64,000 nt of DNA, from NCBI GenBank assembly GCA_903870995.1, contig CAIQFD010000061.1:1-64000 (forward strand). Reading direction: 5' to 3'. The notes under the pieces are model-generated. The model saw only the letters and a list, made by a program, of their open reading frames with translations. It did no database searches and was not told where the DNA came from. Source of the stretch: an uncultured Methylophilaceae bacterium (lineage in GTDB: Bacteria; Pseudomonadota; Gammaproteobacteria; Burkholderiales; Methylophilaceae). A program made the position numbers and the translations under genes. This document shows, one piece after another, positions 45,083-54,219 of this stretch (positions within the stretch are counted from its first letter, which is position 1; every line of letters begins with the position of its first letter).

Positions 45083-45095
45083 TGATTTACATTGT

Positions 45096-47132
45096 TTAAG
45101 CATTCAAATCATCAACATTTGCACCATAGAACTTCTCTTTGAGTTTCTTGAGTTGATCTCTGAAGTCAGCTGCTTTCTCAAACTCAAGATTCTTAGCGCT
45201 ATCGTGCATGGCCTTTTCTAGACGCTTCATTTCTTTGAGTAATTGCTTCTCACTCAGTACATCATAGTTGGCTTGATCTTGCGCGGCTTTACGCTCGCGT
45301 TCAGCATCATCTTTGTCGTACACACCATCTATAATATCTTTAATACGTTTAACCACACCTTTAGGTGTGATGCCATGCTCAAGGTTAAAGGCGATCTGCT
45401 TGGTTCGGCGACGCTCGGTTTCATCCATCGCGAGCTTCATTGAGCGCGTAATTCTGTTCGCGTAAAAAATCACCTTACCATTTAGGTTACGCGCGGCGCG
45501 ACCAGCAGTTTGAATGAGTGATCGCTCTGAACGTAAGAAGCCCTCTTTATCTGCATCCAATACAGCTACCAAAGACACCTCTGGAATATCTAGACCCTCA
45601 CGTAACAAATTAATGCCCACAAGAACGTCAAACTCACCTAAGCGTAAATCACGAATGATTTCCACACGCTCAACGGTATCAATATCAGAATGTAAATATC
45701 GAACTTTGACACCATGCTCACTCAAGTAATCCGTTAAGTCTTCTGACATGCGCTTGGTTAATGTCGTCGCTAAAACACGCTCCCCCACTGCTACACGCAG
45801 TTTGATTTCAGAGAGCAGATCATCGACTTGCGTATCCGCAGGCTTCACAATAATTTCAGGATCCACCAAGCCCGTTGGCCTTGCCACCTGCTCTACTACC
45901 TGTTGCTGATGGTTAGCTTCATACTCTGCAGGCGTCGCTGAAACAAAGACCGTTTGGCGCATGATTTGCTCAAACTCTTCAAATTTCAGGGGACGATTAT
46001 CCAAAGCTGATGGCAAACGGAAGCCGTAATCCACTAAATTTTCTTTACGGGACCTATCACCCTTATACATAGCACCAATTTGGGGGACAGTGACGTGGCT
46101 TTCATCCATAATCATGATGGCGTTTTTAGGGAGGTAATCAATCAGCGTTGGCGGTGGGTCACCTGGGCCACGCCCTGATAGATGACGTGAATAGTTTTCA
46201 ATGCCTTTACAAAAGCCAATCTCGTTAAGCATTTCCAAATCAAAACGGGTACGCTGCTCAATACGCTGCGCCTCAACCAACTTGCCTTCTTTGATGTAAA
46301 AATCAACGCGCGATTTAAGTTCGTGCTTAATCTTCTCCATCGCGCGAACAGTGGTCTCACGCGGCGTTACATAATGGCTGGATGGGTAAATGGTATAGCG
46401 AGCAATCTTATTAAACATTTGCCCTGTTAACGGGTCGAATAAAGTAATAGTTTCCACTTCATCATCGAATAAGGAAATACGCACCGCAGTTTCACTGTTT
46501 TCAGCTGGGAACACATCAATCACATCCCCACGTACTCGAAAGCAGCCACGAGAGAAATCAAAGTCGTTACGGTCGTATTGCATACCGACCAAACGCAATA
46601 TCGCATCGCGCTGGCTCATCTTTTCACCTTGTTCAAGGTGCAAGACCATCCCGTGATAATCCACTGGGTCACCAATACCGTAAATCGCTGACACAGAGGC
46701 TACAATAATCGCATCATCACGCTCTAGTAGCGCTTTAGTAGCAGACAGGCGCATCTGCTCGATATGCTCATTAATGCTGGAGTCTTTCTCAATAAACAAA
46801 TCACGCGATGGCACATAAGCCTCAGGCTGATAGTAATCGTAGTAAGAAACGAAATACTCCACAGCATTATTAGGGAAAAATTCGCGGAATTCAGAGTAAA
46901 GCTGTGCGGCTAAGGTTTTGTTCGGCGCCATGACAATGGCTGGGCGGCCTGTGCGCGCAATCACGTTAGCCATGGTGTAAGTTTTACCTGAGCCAGTGAC
47001 CCCAAGTAAGGTTTGATACTTCATCCCAGCTTCAATTCCTGCCGTCAGCTTGTCAATCGCTTGCGGCTGATCTCCCGCGGGTGGAAATGGCTGATGAAGC
47101 TGATATTTACTATTGGGAAACGTAACAATCAA
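45096..47132 (-). CDS. uvrB: Excinuclease ABC subunit B
   Basis: A 678-residue helicase-like DNA damage verification subunit of nucleotide excision repair. Motifs: [18 protein letters not shown] (Walker A), the beta-hairpin segment [28 protein letters not shown] (Walker B), [24 protein letters not shown] and [10 protein letters not shown]-terminal UVR domain (about 635-670) binds UvrC. Length is normal. No LexA-like site could be recognised upstream by eye. Confidence 0.97.
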   Translation of the reverse strand: MIVTFPNSKYQLHQPFPPAGDQPQAIDKLTAGIEAGMKYQTLLGVTGSGKTYTMANVIARTGRPAIVMAPNKTLAAQLYSEFREFFPNNAVEYFVSYYDYYQPEAYVPSRDLFIEKDSSINEHIEQMRLSATKALLERDDAIIVASVSAIYGIGDPVDYHGMVLHLEQGEKMSQRDAILRLVGMQYDRNDFDFSRGCFRVRGDVIDVFPAENSETAVRISLFDDEVETITLFDPLTGQMFNKIARYTIYPSSHYVTPRETTVRAMEKIKHELKSRVDFYIKEGKLVEAQRIEQRTRFDLEMLNEIGFCKGIENYSRHLSGRGPGDPPPTLIDYLPKNAIMIMDESHVTVPQIGAMYKGDRSRKENLVDYGFRLPSALDNRPLKFEEFEQIMRQTVFVSATPAEYEANHQQQVVEQVARPTGLVDPEIIVKPADTQVDDLLSEIKLRVAVGERVLATTLTKRMSEDLTDYLSEHGVKVRYLHSDIDTVERVEIIRDLRLGEFDVLVGINLLREGLDIPEVSLVAVLDADKEGFLRSERSLIQTAGRAARNLNGKVIFYANRITRSMKLAMDETERRRTKQIAFNLEHGITPKGVVKRIKDIIDGVYDKDDAERERKAAQDQANYDVLSEKQLLKEMKRLEKAMHDSAKNLEFEKAADFRDQLKKLKEKFYGANVDDLNA

Positions 47133-47194
47133 TTGCGGGTACCTAACAAAACGAATAGAAGAAAAAAATGCTAAAACGCGATATAAATAGAAAT

Positions 47195-47518
47195 TTAAAC
47201 AAGCACTTTTAGTTTAGCTCTAACCAACTCAAGCTCTGCAGATGTTACTTGTCCTTTACAGCTGATTTTTCTAGCGCGCCAATCAACACAGGTAATTTGA
47301 TCGGACAAGGCGACACTATCAGTTGCACCCTTAATCACAACCTCAAAAGGATACCCTTTAACTTTTGTCGTCATAGGACAGCAAAGCATTAAGCCAACTG
47401 TCTTATTATAAGCTTGCGGGCTAATAACCAGTGCCGGCCTATGCCCACCTTGATCATGACCAACCACAGGTTCAAAATCAATCCAGACAATGTCCCCTCG
47501 TTCTGGAATGTAAGCCAT
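47195..47518 (-). CDS. MazF/PemK-type toxin (endoribonuclease)
   Basis: A 107-residue SH3-like barrel protein of the MazF/ChpB family. The N-terminal [29 protein letters not shown] carries the conserved GDIVW and the substrate-binding GxxRPALV motif, and [14 protein letters not shown] holds the second catalytic region. Such toxins cut mRNA at short sequences. Its start overlaps the stop of the antitoxin gene by one base. Confidence 0.88.
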   Translation of the reverse strand: MAYIPERGDIVWIDFEPVVGHDQGGHRPALVISPQAYNKTVGLMLCCPMTTKVKGYPFEVVIKGATDSVALSDQITCVDWRARKISCKGQVTSAELELVRAKLKVLV

Positions 47519-47760
47519 TAAATCAGCTCTTTACCTACAGGCGAACCAAAATCTAGACGATCATGCAGATTATCTTGCGTAACACCCGATAACAAATCTT
47601 CAAGCTTAAACTCGTTAACCCTCAATGCCTCAATAATGATGCGTCCATCTTCCTCTTTAATATCAAGCGGATCATTTAGCTTTAGGTTAAGCGAATCCAA
47701 AATCAAACTTGGTATTCTTATCGATGCACTATTGCCCCATTTTTTCAAAGAAACTAGCAT
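47518..47760 (-). CDS. MazE/AbrB-type antitoxin
   Basis: An 80-residue protein with the swapped-hairpin AbrB fold seen in MazE: LKKWGNSASIRIPSLILDSL followed by DPLDIKEEDGRIII. The acidic C-terminal tail should wrap the toxin. AAGGGGG about seven nt before the ATG is a strong ribosome-binding site, stronger than for the toxin, favouring antitoxin excess. A large inverted repeat lies upstream. Confidence 0.88.
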   Translation of the reverse strand: MLVSLKKWGNSASIRIPSLILDSLNLKLNDPLDIKEEDGRIIIEALRVNEFKLEDLLSGVTQDNLHDRLDFGSPVGKELI

Positions 47761-47776
47761 TTACATTCCCCCTTCA

Positions 47777-47830
47777 TTAAACAATGTATATACATTACAC
47801 TTCCTTGAACAAAGTATCAACATTGTTTAA
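47777..47830. promoter_or_regulatory. Operator/promoter region of the mazEF-like pair
   Basis: Perfect 11-bp arms TTAAACAATGT and ACATTGTTTAA stand 32 bp apart. The first arm runs into a separate 14-bp palindrome, AATGTATATACATT (47783-47796). On the - strand TTGATA, 17 bp, TAATGT can be read as a promoter between the arms. This multi-palindrome layout fits autoregulation by the antitoxin-toxin complex. Confidence 0.65.
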
Positions 47831-47964
47831 CGCCATAAAAAGTCTTCGATAAAATCACCATGAAGAATAAAAAATAGAACTTTATACGGTGTTGCTAGTC
47901 AAGAGAAAGGGCTTAAAAATTAGCCATTCCAATAAAAAAATAACGAATCAATTTGGAGTATGAC

Positions 47965-49002
47965 ATGCGCAACATCAAAATCACTTTAAGCTTAGCCGCC
48001 TTTCTATTGACTGGCCTTACTCCAATCGCACAAGCTTTTGACAAAGAAAAACTGCTTGGTTCATTTTTTTCTATCGTGATGATCCGCGGCTACAACCCTG
48101 ATGGAAGTTTAGCTTATGGGTCTGGCGTTGTTGTTGCGCCAAACAAGGTGCTTACCAATTGCCATATTTTTAGACAAACCAAAGAACCTTGGATTTCACG
48201 TGGTGAAGATAGCTATACCATCGCATCTATCCAAGCTGACCGCTACCACGACCTATGCCTCATCACAGCCGACAACATACCATTTCCGCCAGCCGTCATC
48301 GGCTCAGTGAATAATATGAGAAAAGGTGAAGAAATTGTCGCTATCGGCCACTCCAGCGCATCCCCTGCACCAATTACCTCATTCGGTGCACTAAAGTCTA
48401 GCTACCCATATGAAGGAGCAAACGTCATCCGTAGTTCAGCACGTTTTGCCATGGGGGCAAGTGGTAGTGGCCTATTTGACGGTCAAGGCCGCCTCATTGG
48501 GATTAACACGTTCAAAACACCAGGTCGAAATGCTTACTTCTATGCATTGCCTGTTGAATGGCTTGCTACGCTTGAGAAGATGCCTGCCGAAACCAAATAC
48601 CCCATTGATGGCAAGACTTTTTGGGAGGAAGAAGATGTAAATAAACCATACTTCATGCAAATCGCTGAGCCTGAAATTCAAGAAGAATGGTCAAGATTAC
48701 TTGGTATCGCTCAAAAATGGACCAAAAAAGAACCAAACAACACAGAGGCTTGGTATGAATTAGGCGTGGCACAAGAACATAGCAATCAAAAAGCGGATGC
48801 TGAAAAATCATATCGCCATGCGTTAATGCTAAGCCAAGGGAATATTGACGCGATGTTTAGACTTGGTGTGATGGCGGCAGAACAAGGCAACATCAACGAA
48901 GTGCAAGCCATCAAACTCGCCATTAGCAACATTGACACAGACATGGCTGAAGAATTTAACACTGCAATTACTTGCGACGAAAAGTGCCAAAAACGTCGTT
49001 AA
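47965..49002 (+). CDS. Secreted trypsin-like serine protease with TPR tail
   Basis: A 345-residue periplasmic protein. The signal peptide ends at AQA (residue 24). The chymotrypsin-like triad is visible: His in VLTNCHIF, Asp in YHDLCLI and Ser in GASGSGLFD. No PDZ domain is present, unlike DegP/HtrA. Residues about 245-330 form two tetratricopeptide repeats (EAWYELGVAQEHSNQ, DAMFRLGVMAAEQGN). The tail includes a CDEKC pair. The ATG at 47965 follows GGAG; a TTG four codons upstream is less likely. Substrates and role are unknown. Confidence 0.82.
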   Translation: MRNIKITLSLAAFLLTGLTPIAQAFDKEKLLGSFFSIVMIRGYNPDGSLAYGSGVVVAPNKVLTNCHIFRQTKEPWISRGEDSYTIASIQADRYHDLCLITADNIPFPPAVIGSVNNMRKGEEIVAIGHSSASPAPITSFGALKSSYPYEGANVIRSSARFAMGASGSGLFDGQGRLIGINTFKTPGRNAYFYALPVEWLATLEKMPAETKYPIDGKTFWEEEDVNKPYFMQIAEPEIQEEWSRLLGIAQKWTKKEPNNTEAWYELGVAQEHSNQKADAEKSYRHALMLSQGNIDAMFRLGVMAAEQGNINEVQAIKLAISNIDTDMAEEFNTAITCDEKCQKRR

Positions 49003-49112
49003 TTGTTTAAAAGTGTAACAAGAACGCAATATTAGCGTGCTGCTGGTTTCAAGAGGACGGGTTTTTGAGTAAAATCACGTTTTAGCTCATTTTTAAGCTC
49101 AAGGACGTCATT

Positions 49113-50324
49113 TTGGAACAAGCAGCGCAGTCTATTCTTTCTCAACGTGTTCAAGCCATCAAAGAATCACCAACCCTTGCAGTGACTGCCCGTGCTGCCA
49201 AACTAAAATCTGAAGGTAAAGATATTATTGGTCTTGGTGCTGGCGAGCCAGACTTTGATACCCCACAACACATTAAAGATGCGGCTAAGCAAGCGATTGA
49301 TAGCGGCTTCACCAAATACACTCCTGTTGCAGGCATTCCTGGCTTAAAGAAAGCCATTGTTGCAAAATTCAAGAATCAAAACGGTTTCGATTACACAGAA
49401 AAAGAAGTCATTGTTGGCGTAGGTGGCAAACAATGTATTTTTAATCTTGCTTTAGCAGTCTTAAACCATGGTGACGAAGTCATCGTTCCAGCACCTTACT
49501 GGGTTTCATACGCCGATATCGCATTAGTCGCTGGCGCTAAACCCGTCATTATCGAATGTGGAATCGAACAAGGCTTTAAGCTATTGCCAGCGCAATTAGA
49601 AGCAGCAATTACGCCAAAAACAAAACTATTCATGATCAACTCGCCTTCCAATCCAACTGGTGCGGTTTATACGCTAGAAGAATTAAAAGCCCTAGGTGAA
49701 GTATTAAAACGTCACCCACACGTATTGGTGGCAACCGATGATATGTACGAACATGTTAACCTCACTGGTGAGAAGTTCTACAACATCCTGAATGCAGCAC
49801 CAGAATTAAAACCACGCTGCATCGTGCTGAACGGCGTTTCAAAAGCTTACTCAATGACAGGTTGGCGTATCGGTTACGCCGCAGGCCCCGCTTACATCAT
49901 CAAAGCGATGGAAATTTTACAGTCACAATCAACATCCAATCCAACTTCTATCTCACAAGTGGCTGCACAAGCAGCTTTAGACGGCCCTCAAGAATGCATA
50001 CAACCTATGCTAAAGGCTTTTATTGAGCGCCATGACTATGTTGTTGATCGCTTCAACAAAATGCGTGGATTAAAGTGCATTAAAGCAGGCGGTGCGTTCT
50101 ATGCATTCCCTGATGCAAGAGATGCCATTAACAACTTGCATAAAGAAGGCAAAATCAAAGAAGCTACTGACATGGCGCTTTCAGAGTACTTGCTTGAGCA
50201 AGTAGGCGTAGCTGTTGTGCCAGGTTCAGCTTTTGGCGCAGAAGGTTACTTCCGCATTTCATTTGCCACTTCGATGGACAACCTCAGAAACGCATTAGAC
50301 CGTATTGAAAAAGCGCTAGCGTAA
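49113..50324 (+). CDS. aspC: Aspartate aminotransferase, class I PLP enzyme
   Basis: A 403-residue aminotransferase of the I-gamma group. It shows SPTLAVTARAAKL near the start, GLGAGEPDFDTP, NSPSNPTGAVY with the conserved Asn, ATDDMYEHVN with the PLP-binding Asp, and GVSKAYSMTGWRIGYAAG with the Schiff-base Lys. It exchanges the amino group between aspartate and oxaloacetate, possibly also acting on prephenate as some I-gamma enzymes do. The start is a TTG at 49113 with AAGGA about eight nt upstream; the first ATG in frame would remove conserved residues. Confidence 0.9.
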   Translation: MEQAAQSILSQRVQAIKESPTLAVTARAAKLKSEGKDIIGLGAGEPDFDTPQHIKDAAKQAIDSGFTKYTPVAGIPGLKKAIVAKFKNQNGFDYTEKEVIVGVGGKQCIFNLALAVLNHGDEVIVPAPYWVSYADIALVAGAKPVIIECGIEQGFKLLPAQLEAAITPKTKLFMINSPSNPTGAVYTLEELKALGEVLKRHPHVLVATDDMYEHVNLTGEKFYNILNAAPELKPRCIVLNGVSKAYSMTGWRIGYAAGPAYIIKAMEILQSQSTSNPTSISQVAAQAALDGPQECIQPMLKAFIERHDYVVDRFNKMRGLKCIKAGGAFYAFPDARDAINNLHKEGKIKEATDMALSEYLLEQVGVAVVPGSAFGAEGYFRISFATSMDNLRNALDRIEKALA

Positions 50325-50417
50325 TAATACCAATCGCTAATTTTTTGAAAATACGGAACGAATTGATGAAACATTTAGTCCATTAGGGACTTAAAAATAA
50401 ACATCAGGAATATTGAA

Positions 50418-50861
50418 ATGCTCACTTGGGAAAGTATTCAAAAGCTAGTCAGCGAAGGTAATTTAGCCCCAGAAAAGCGCCTAGTAAAAACGGGCGCACA
50501 GTGGAAACAATTACTTTCCGACGATGTTTATCATGTCACCCGAAATGCTGGCACAGAGCGTCCATTCAGCTCACCCATGTGTACCCATTTTGAAGCAGGT
50601 ATTTATGCTTGCGCCTGTTGTGACACCCTACTTTTTGATTCAACTGAAAAATTCGACTCAGGGACAGGCTGGCCATCATTCACCCAGCCAATCAAAGAAA
50701 ATGCTATTGCCTACTACTTAGATGATAGCCTCGACAGAAGCCGTGTAGAGATCACTTGCAACACTTGCGATGCACACTTGGGCCATGTATTTCCTGATGG
50801 CCCAGCACCTAGCAAGTTGCGTTACTGTGTAAACGCACTATCACTTCAACGCAAAAGCTAG
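50418..50861 (+). CDS. msrB: Peptide-methionine (R)-S-oxide reductase MsrB
   Basis: A 147-residue enzyme that repairs oxidised methionine. Zinc-binding pairs are CACCD and CNTCDAHLGHVF, the GTGWPSF substrate motif is present, and the catalytic Cys lies in RYCVNALSL. AGGA about nine nt before the ATG supports the start. It converges on ovoB with a 4-bp overlap of the ends. It is likely cytoplasmic, as no signal peptide is present. The neighbouring ovothiol genes give the area a thiol-redox theme. Confidence 0.95.
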   Translation: MLTWESIQKLVSEGNLAPEKRLVKTGAQWKQLLSDDVYHVTRNAGTERPFSSPMCTHFEAGIYACACCDTLLFDSTEKFDSGTGWPSFTQPIKENAIAYYLDDSLDRSRVEITCNTCDAHLGHVFPDGPAPSKLRYCVNALSLQRKS

Positions 50862-52033
50862 CTTAATGCGCGCTTAAGCTTATCAAGCGCAATCAGAACG
50901 TTCTCTTGCCTTGTACCAATATTCATCCGCATAAAACCACTTCCACCCCTGCCAAACATCGCACCTGGCGACAAAGCCAGCTTCGCCTGGTCAAGAAACA
51001 AATGCTGAAGCGCTTCATCGCTAAGCTCTAGCTGACGACAATCCAGCCACAGCAAATACGTCCCTTGTGCAGGAACAACCTTAACGCTAGGCAAATATTC
51101 TTTAGCATAAGCCATCACCATCTCGCGCGTTTCATGCAGATAAGCAAGCAAAGCATTCAACCAATCATGCCCATGACGATAAGCCGCCTCAAAAGCCACT
51201 AAACTAAATGGATTAGTGACGGACACCCCTGTTGCGGCCAAGTGAGACTGAATCACTTTGCGATGCGCTTCGTGAGGAACAATCAAAGCTGACAGTCCAA
51301 GCCCGGGGATATTAAAAGTCTTACTAGGCGCCAAAGCGGTAATCACCGTATCTTGTTCAATATCTAATGCGCCGAGCACATGATGATTGGCATCGGGATA
51401 CACCAAATCCGCATGAATTTCATCCGCCAAAATAATGAGCGCATGTTGTTTTGCAATGGTTAACAGCTTCTGCAACTCAGGTTTTGTCCAAACACGACCA
51501 ACAGGATTGTGCGGTGAGCAGAGTAATAAAATCTTAGCCTGTTTTGCGCACGCTTCGAAGTGCGCAAAATCTATTTCATAGGTTGAGTTACCAAAAGTAT
51601 CGAGGGTTAACACAAGCGGATTTTCAAGCAAACGCCTGCCCGTATTATTCGCGACTGACAAAAATGGAAAATACACGGGTGGCTGAACGATGACACCATC
51701 ATCTTGATTGGTCAGTGCCGCTACGACCAAACTTAAAGATGGCACAACCCCTGGCGTCAGCACTATCCACTCACGCTTAACTTCCCAGCCGTGCTTAACG
51801 CCCAACCAATCAATCAGCGCCTCATAAAGCGACTCTGGCGCCATGCTATACCCATAAATCGGATGTTCAGCCCTCGCCTTTAATGCCTGTATAACGGCAT
51901 CGGGTGCGGCAAAGTCCATGTCAGCCACCCACAAAGGCTGAATATCTGTTCTGCCAAATGTTTGCTGCAAGCCGTCATATTTAAGCGACAACGTACCCTG
52001 ACGATTGATAATTTGATCGAACTGCTTGGTCAC
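50858..52033 (-). CDS. ovoB: PatB/MalY-type PLP lyase, probable OvoB
   Basis: A 391-residue class I/II PLP enzyme of the MalY/PatB C-S lyase group. Motifs: PLWVADMDFAAPDAV near residue 34, SPHNPVGRVW, ADEIHADLVY and ALAPSKTFNIPGL with the Schiff-base Lys. On its own this would be called a cystathionine beta-lyase. Because its ATG overlaps the ovoA stop by four bases, I infer it is OvoB, the lyase that cleaves the histidyl-cysteine sulfoxide to 5-thiohistidine. That assignment depends on context rather than on a specific residue. Confidence 0.82.
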   Translation of the reverse strand: MTKQFDQIINRQGTLSLKYDGLQQTFGRTDIQPLWVADMDFAAPDAVIQALKARAEHPIYGYSMAPESLYEALIDWLGVKHGWEVKREWIVLTPGVVPSLSLVVAALTNQDDGVIVQPPVYFPFLSVANNTGRRLLENPLVLTLDTFGNSTYEIDFAHFEACAKQAKILLLCSPHNPVGRVWTKPELQKLLTIAKQHALIILADEIHADLVYPDANHHVLGALDIEQDTVITALAPSKTFNIPGLGLSALIVPHEAHRKVIQSHLAATGVSVTNPFSLVAFEAAYRHGHDWLNALLAYLHETREMVMAYAKEYLPSVKVVPAQGTYLLWLDCRQLELSDEALQHLFLDQAKLALSPGAMFGRGGSGFMRMNIGTRQENVLIALDKLKRALS

Positions 52034-54135
52034 CGAATACGCTTCCAGAAAGTCACTTCAGACAAGGTATGCTGAAATTTATGTTGGGTTTCGCGAATCA
52101 CAAAAGGCACCTTCAATGGCTGTTTTAGAAGTTCAAAGTGTTGCCCTAGCAATTCCTTTAGGCCATCAAGCGTGGTGACATTTTCGCCATCCCGTTTAAA
52201 GCCACCAATCCACTCTTCACGTGGGGTATGTTCTTCAAGCCATGTATAAGGCGAGGTAATCATTAACACACCGCCAATATTCAATCTTTCATGAATAGCA
52301 TTCAAGAAATGGCGCGGACTATATAAGCGGTCAATTAAATTCGCCGCTAAAATCAAATCATACCCCGTAAAGTTAGGCTTAAGATTACAAGCATCACCCT
52401 GCCAAAAATCAACTTTGTTGGCTGCGCCTTCTAAGCCTAAGTCAGCTAAAGTTCGCTCTTGATAGTTCACTAAATCACCTTCGGTCGCCATGGTGTAGCG
52501 TAAAACACCCTGCTGAGCGAGCTTGAGCGCTAAACCAATAAATCTAGCTGAAAAATCAATGCCCGTGACGTGGTCAAAATGTTTCGCCAATTCAAACGTC
52601 GCACGTCCGGTCGCACAGCCCAAATCAAGTGCCGTTCTCATGGGCTGACCTTGCATCACTTCAATGGCTAGATCGCTCAAGGCTTTAGGAAAATTAGGGA
52701 CGCCGTAGTAGCTATCCCCATAATGAAACTCAGCATACTCCGAAAGCTGCTTATCATCTTCGTAATGAGATGAATGGTCTTCAATAGGTGTGTCAGTCAC
52801 GATATAACGAAACCCCGCATGTTGAAAAAAGTGTCGACGAAACGCATAGCGTGCGCTTTTCAAGGCTTCATTGCCCGTCGCGATCCACGACCCACCTTTA
52901 ATTAAATTATGACGCCCATCATACGTTGGCGTCGTGAAGTCATCATATATCGGATGCACTTTAAAACCGTCAAAAGGAAAAATCGGCGTTTCAGTCCATT
53001 GCCACACATTACCTACCACATCAAACAGCTCACCGTGCGCAAACATATTCACGGGACAAGACGAAGCGTAATGGTCAAAATGTAAATTGGCGTGGTCACT
53101 ATTAAAAACAGCCTTGTCAGACAAACCTGACGCTTCATAAAGGCTATACCACTCCGCTTCAGTTGGCATCCTCACAGTAGCGCCTAATTGTTCGGTTTTC
53201 CAATTGCAAAAAGCCTTTGCCTCATGATAATTCACTTCGGCAGGCCAACTCCAAGGCATGGTGATTTCTTCTGCCATCACCCTTAATTTCCATTCACTAC
53301 CCTGCTTCATCCAAAAAGCGGGATGCGTCGCGTTGGCATACTTTTTCCATGAAAGCCCCTCTTCCAGCCAATAATCATCATTGGCATAGCCACCTGCCTC
53401 AACAAAGCCAAGAAACTCGGCATTAGAAGTAAGGTATTTAGCAGCTTGAAATGCTGGGCAATGTTTATCGAAAGCCCCATATTCGTTATCCCAGCCATAG
53501 GTAGCATCTTGCTTACCGATTTTTACATCGTGCGCTTGGATATTAACCAAAGTATTGAGTGGCGCTGGCGACTGTTGCTCAGCACAAATCTCCCAATTAG
53601 CAGAATGCTGCACGTACTTTAATGCATGCTGACGAATCAGCACTGAGCTTGTTTCTAAGTGAATTCGTTCATGCTCAATGCCCATCAAAATAACCCACCA
53701 AGGGCTTTCCCAATCGATAGGCAAATTAAGTGGTAATTCAGAAATTAACCTATCCACCACTTGGCGAACTTTAGCGCGATAAGATTTGACCTCTTCAACA
53801 TTAGGCCAATCATAGTTTTGATCGTTAACATCATCCCAACCCATCTCATCCACACCCACCGCAAACATAGACTCAAACTTCGGATTCACGCGCTTAGTAA
53901 TGAGCCCAGAGAGGATGAGTTTATTGATAAAGAAGGTATTAGTATGGCCGTAATAAAAAATGAGCGGATGGCGCAGGCTAATGGGCTTAACAAAATAAGC
54001 CTCATCCGATGCTAAACACTCAAACAGACTTTCATACAAGTCTGCTGTTTGATGAAAGGAGGCTCTGATTTCCTCCCTCAAGGTTTCTGGTGATTTATTA
54101 CTTAACTGAATACTGCGATTTAAAATTGGGTCCAT
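52030..54135 (-). CDS. ovoA: OvoA: 5-histidylcysteine sulfoxide synthase / methyltransferase
   Basis: A 701-residue, three-domain enzyme matching OvoA. The N-terminal DinB-like domain holds the non-haem iron ligands His64 (YYGHTN) and HERIHLE (His155, His159). The sulfatase-modifying-factor (FGE) domain follows, about 190-460, with GNVWQWTETP and RYAFRRHFFQHAGFRY. The C-terminal SAM methyltransferase starts near 500 (ALDLGCATGRATFEL, VTGIDFSARF). OvoA joins cysteine to histidine C5 using oxygen and later N-methylates the 5-thiohistidine to ovothiol A. The EgtB/EgtD pair of ergothioneine synthesis is excluded by the C-terminal methyltransferase in one chain and by the linked lyase. Confidence 0.9.
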   Translation of the reverse strand: MDPILNRSIQLSNKSPETLREEIRASFHQTADLYESLFECLASDEAYFVKPISLRHPLIFYYGHTNTFFINKLILSGLITKRVNPKFESMFAVGVDEMGWDDVNDQNYDWPNVEEVKSYRAKVRQVVDRLISELPLNLPIDWESPWWVILMGIEHERIHLETSSVLIRQHALKYVQHSANWEICAEQQSPAPLNTLVNIQAHDVKIGKQDATYGWDNEYGAFDKHCPAFQAAKYLTSNAEFLGFVEAGGYANDDYWLEEGLSWKKYANATHPAFWMKQGSEWKLRVMAEEITMPWSWPAEVNYHEAKAFCNWKTEQLGATVRMPTEAEWYSLYEASGLSDKAVFNSDHANLHFDHYASSCPVNMFAHGELFDVVGNVWQWTETPIFPFDGFKVHPIYDDFTTPTYDGRHNLIKGGSWIATGNEALKSARYAFRRHFFQHAGFRYIVTDTPIEDHSSHYEDDKQLSEYAEFHYGDSYYGVPNFPKALSDLAIEVMQGQPMRTALDLGCATGRATFELAKHFDHVTGIDFSARFIGLALKLAQQGVLRYTMATEGDLVNYQERTLADLGLEGAANKVDFWQGDACNLKPNFTGYDLILAANLIDRLYSPRHFLNAIHERLNIGGVLMITSPYTWLEEHTPREEWIGGFKRDGENVTTLDGLKELLGQHFELLKQPLKVPFVIRETQHKFQHTLSEVTFWKRIR

Positions 54136-54219
54136 ACATCCATCAATAAAAATTTGTTAAAAACAGCGCTACATCAAAAGCGCTCAAAGCGTTGTTATTG
54201 CCCCTACATTGACAATCAC

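Noticed and set aside
54180-54200. Terminator between the ABC exporter gene and ovoA
   Set aside because: AAGCGCTCAAAGCGTT can pair only with mismatches and has no clear T-run on the - strand, so it does not argue against co-transcription.
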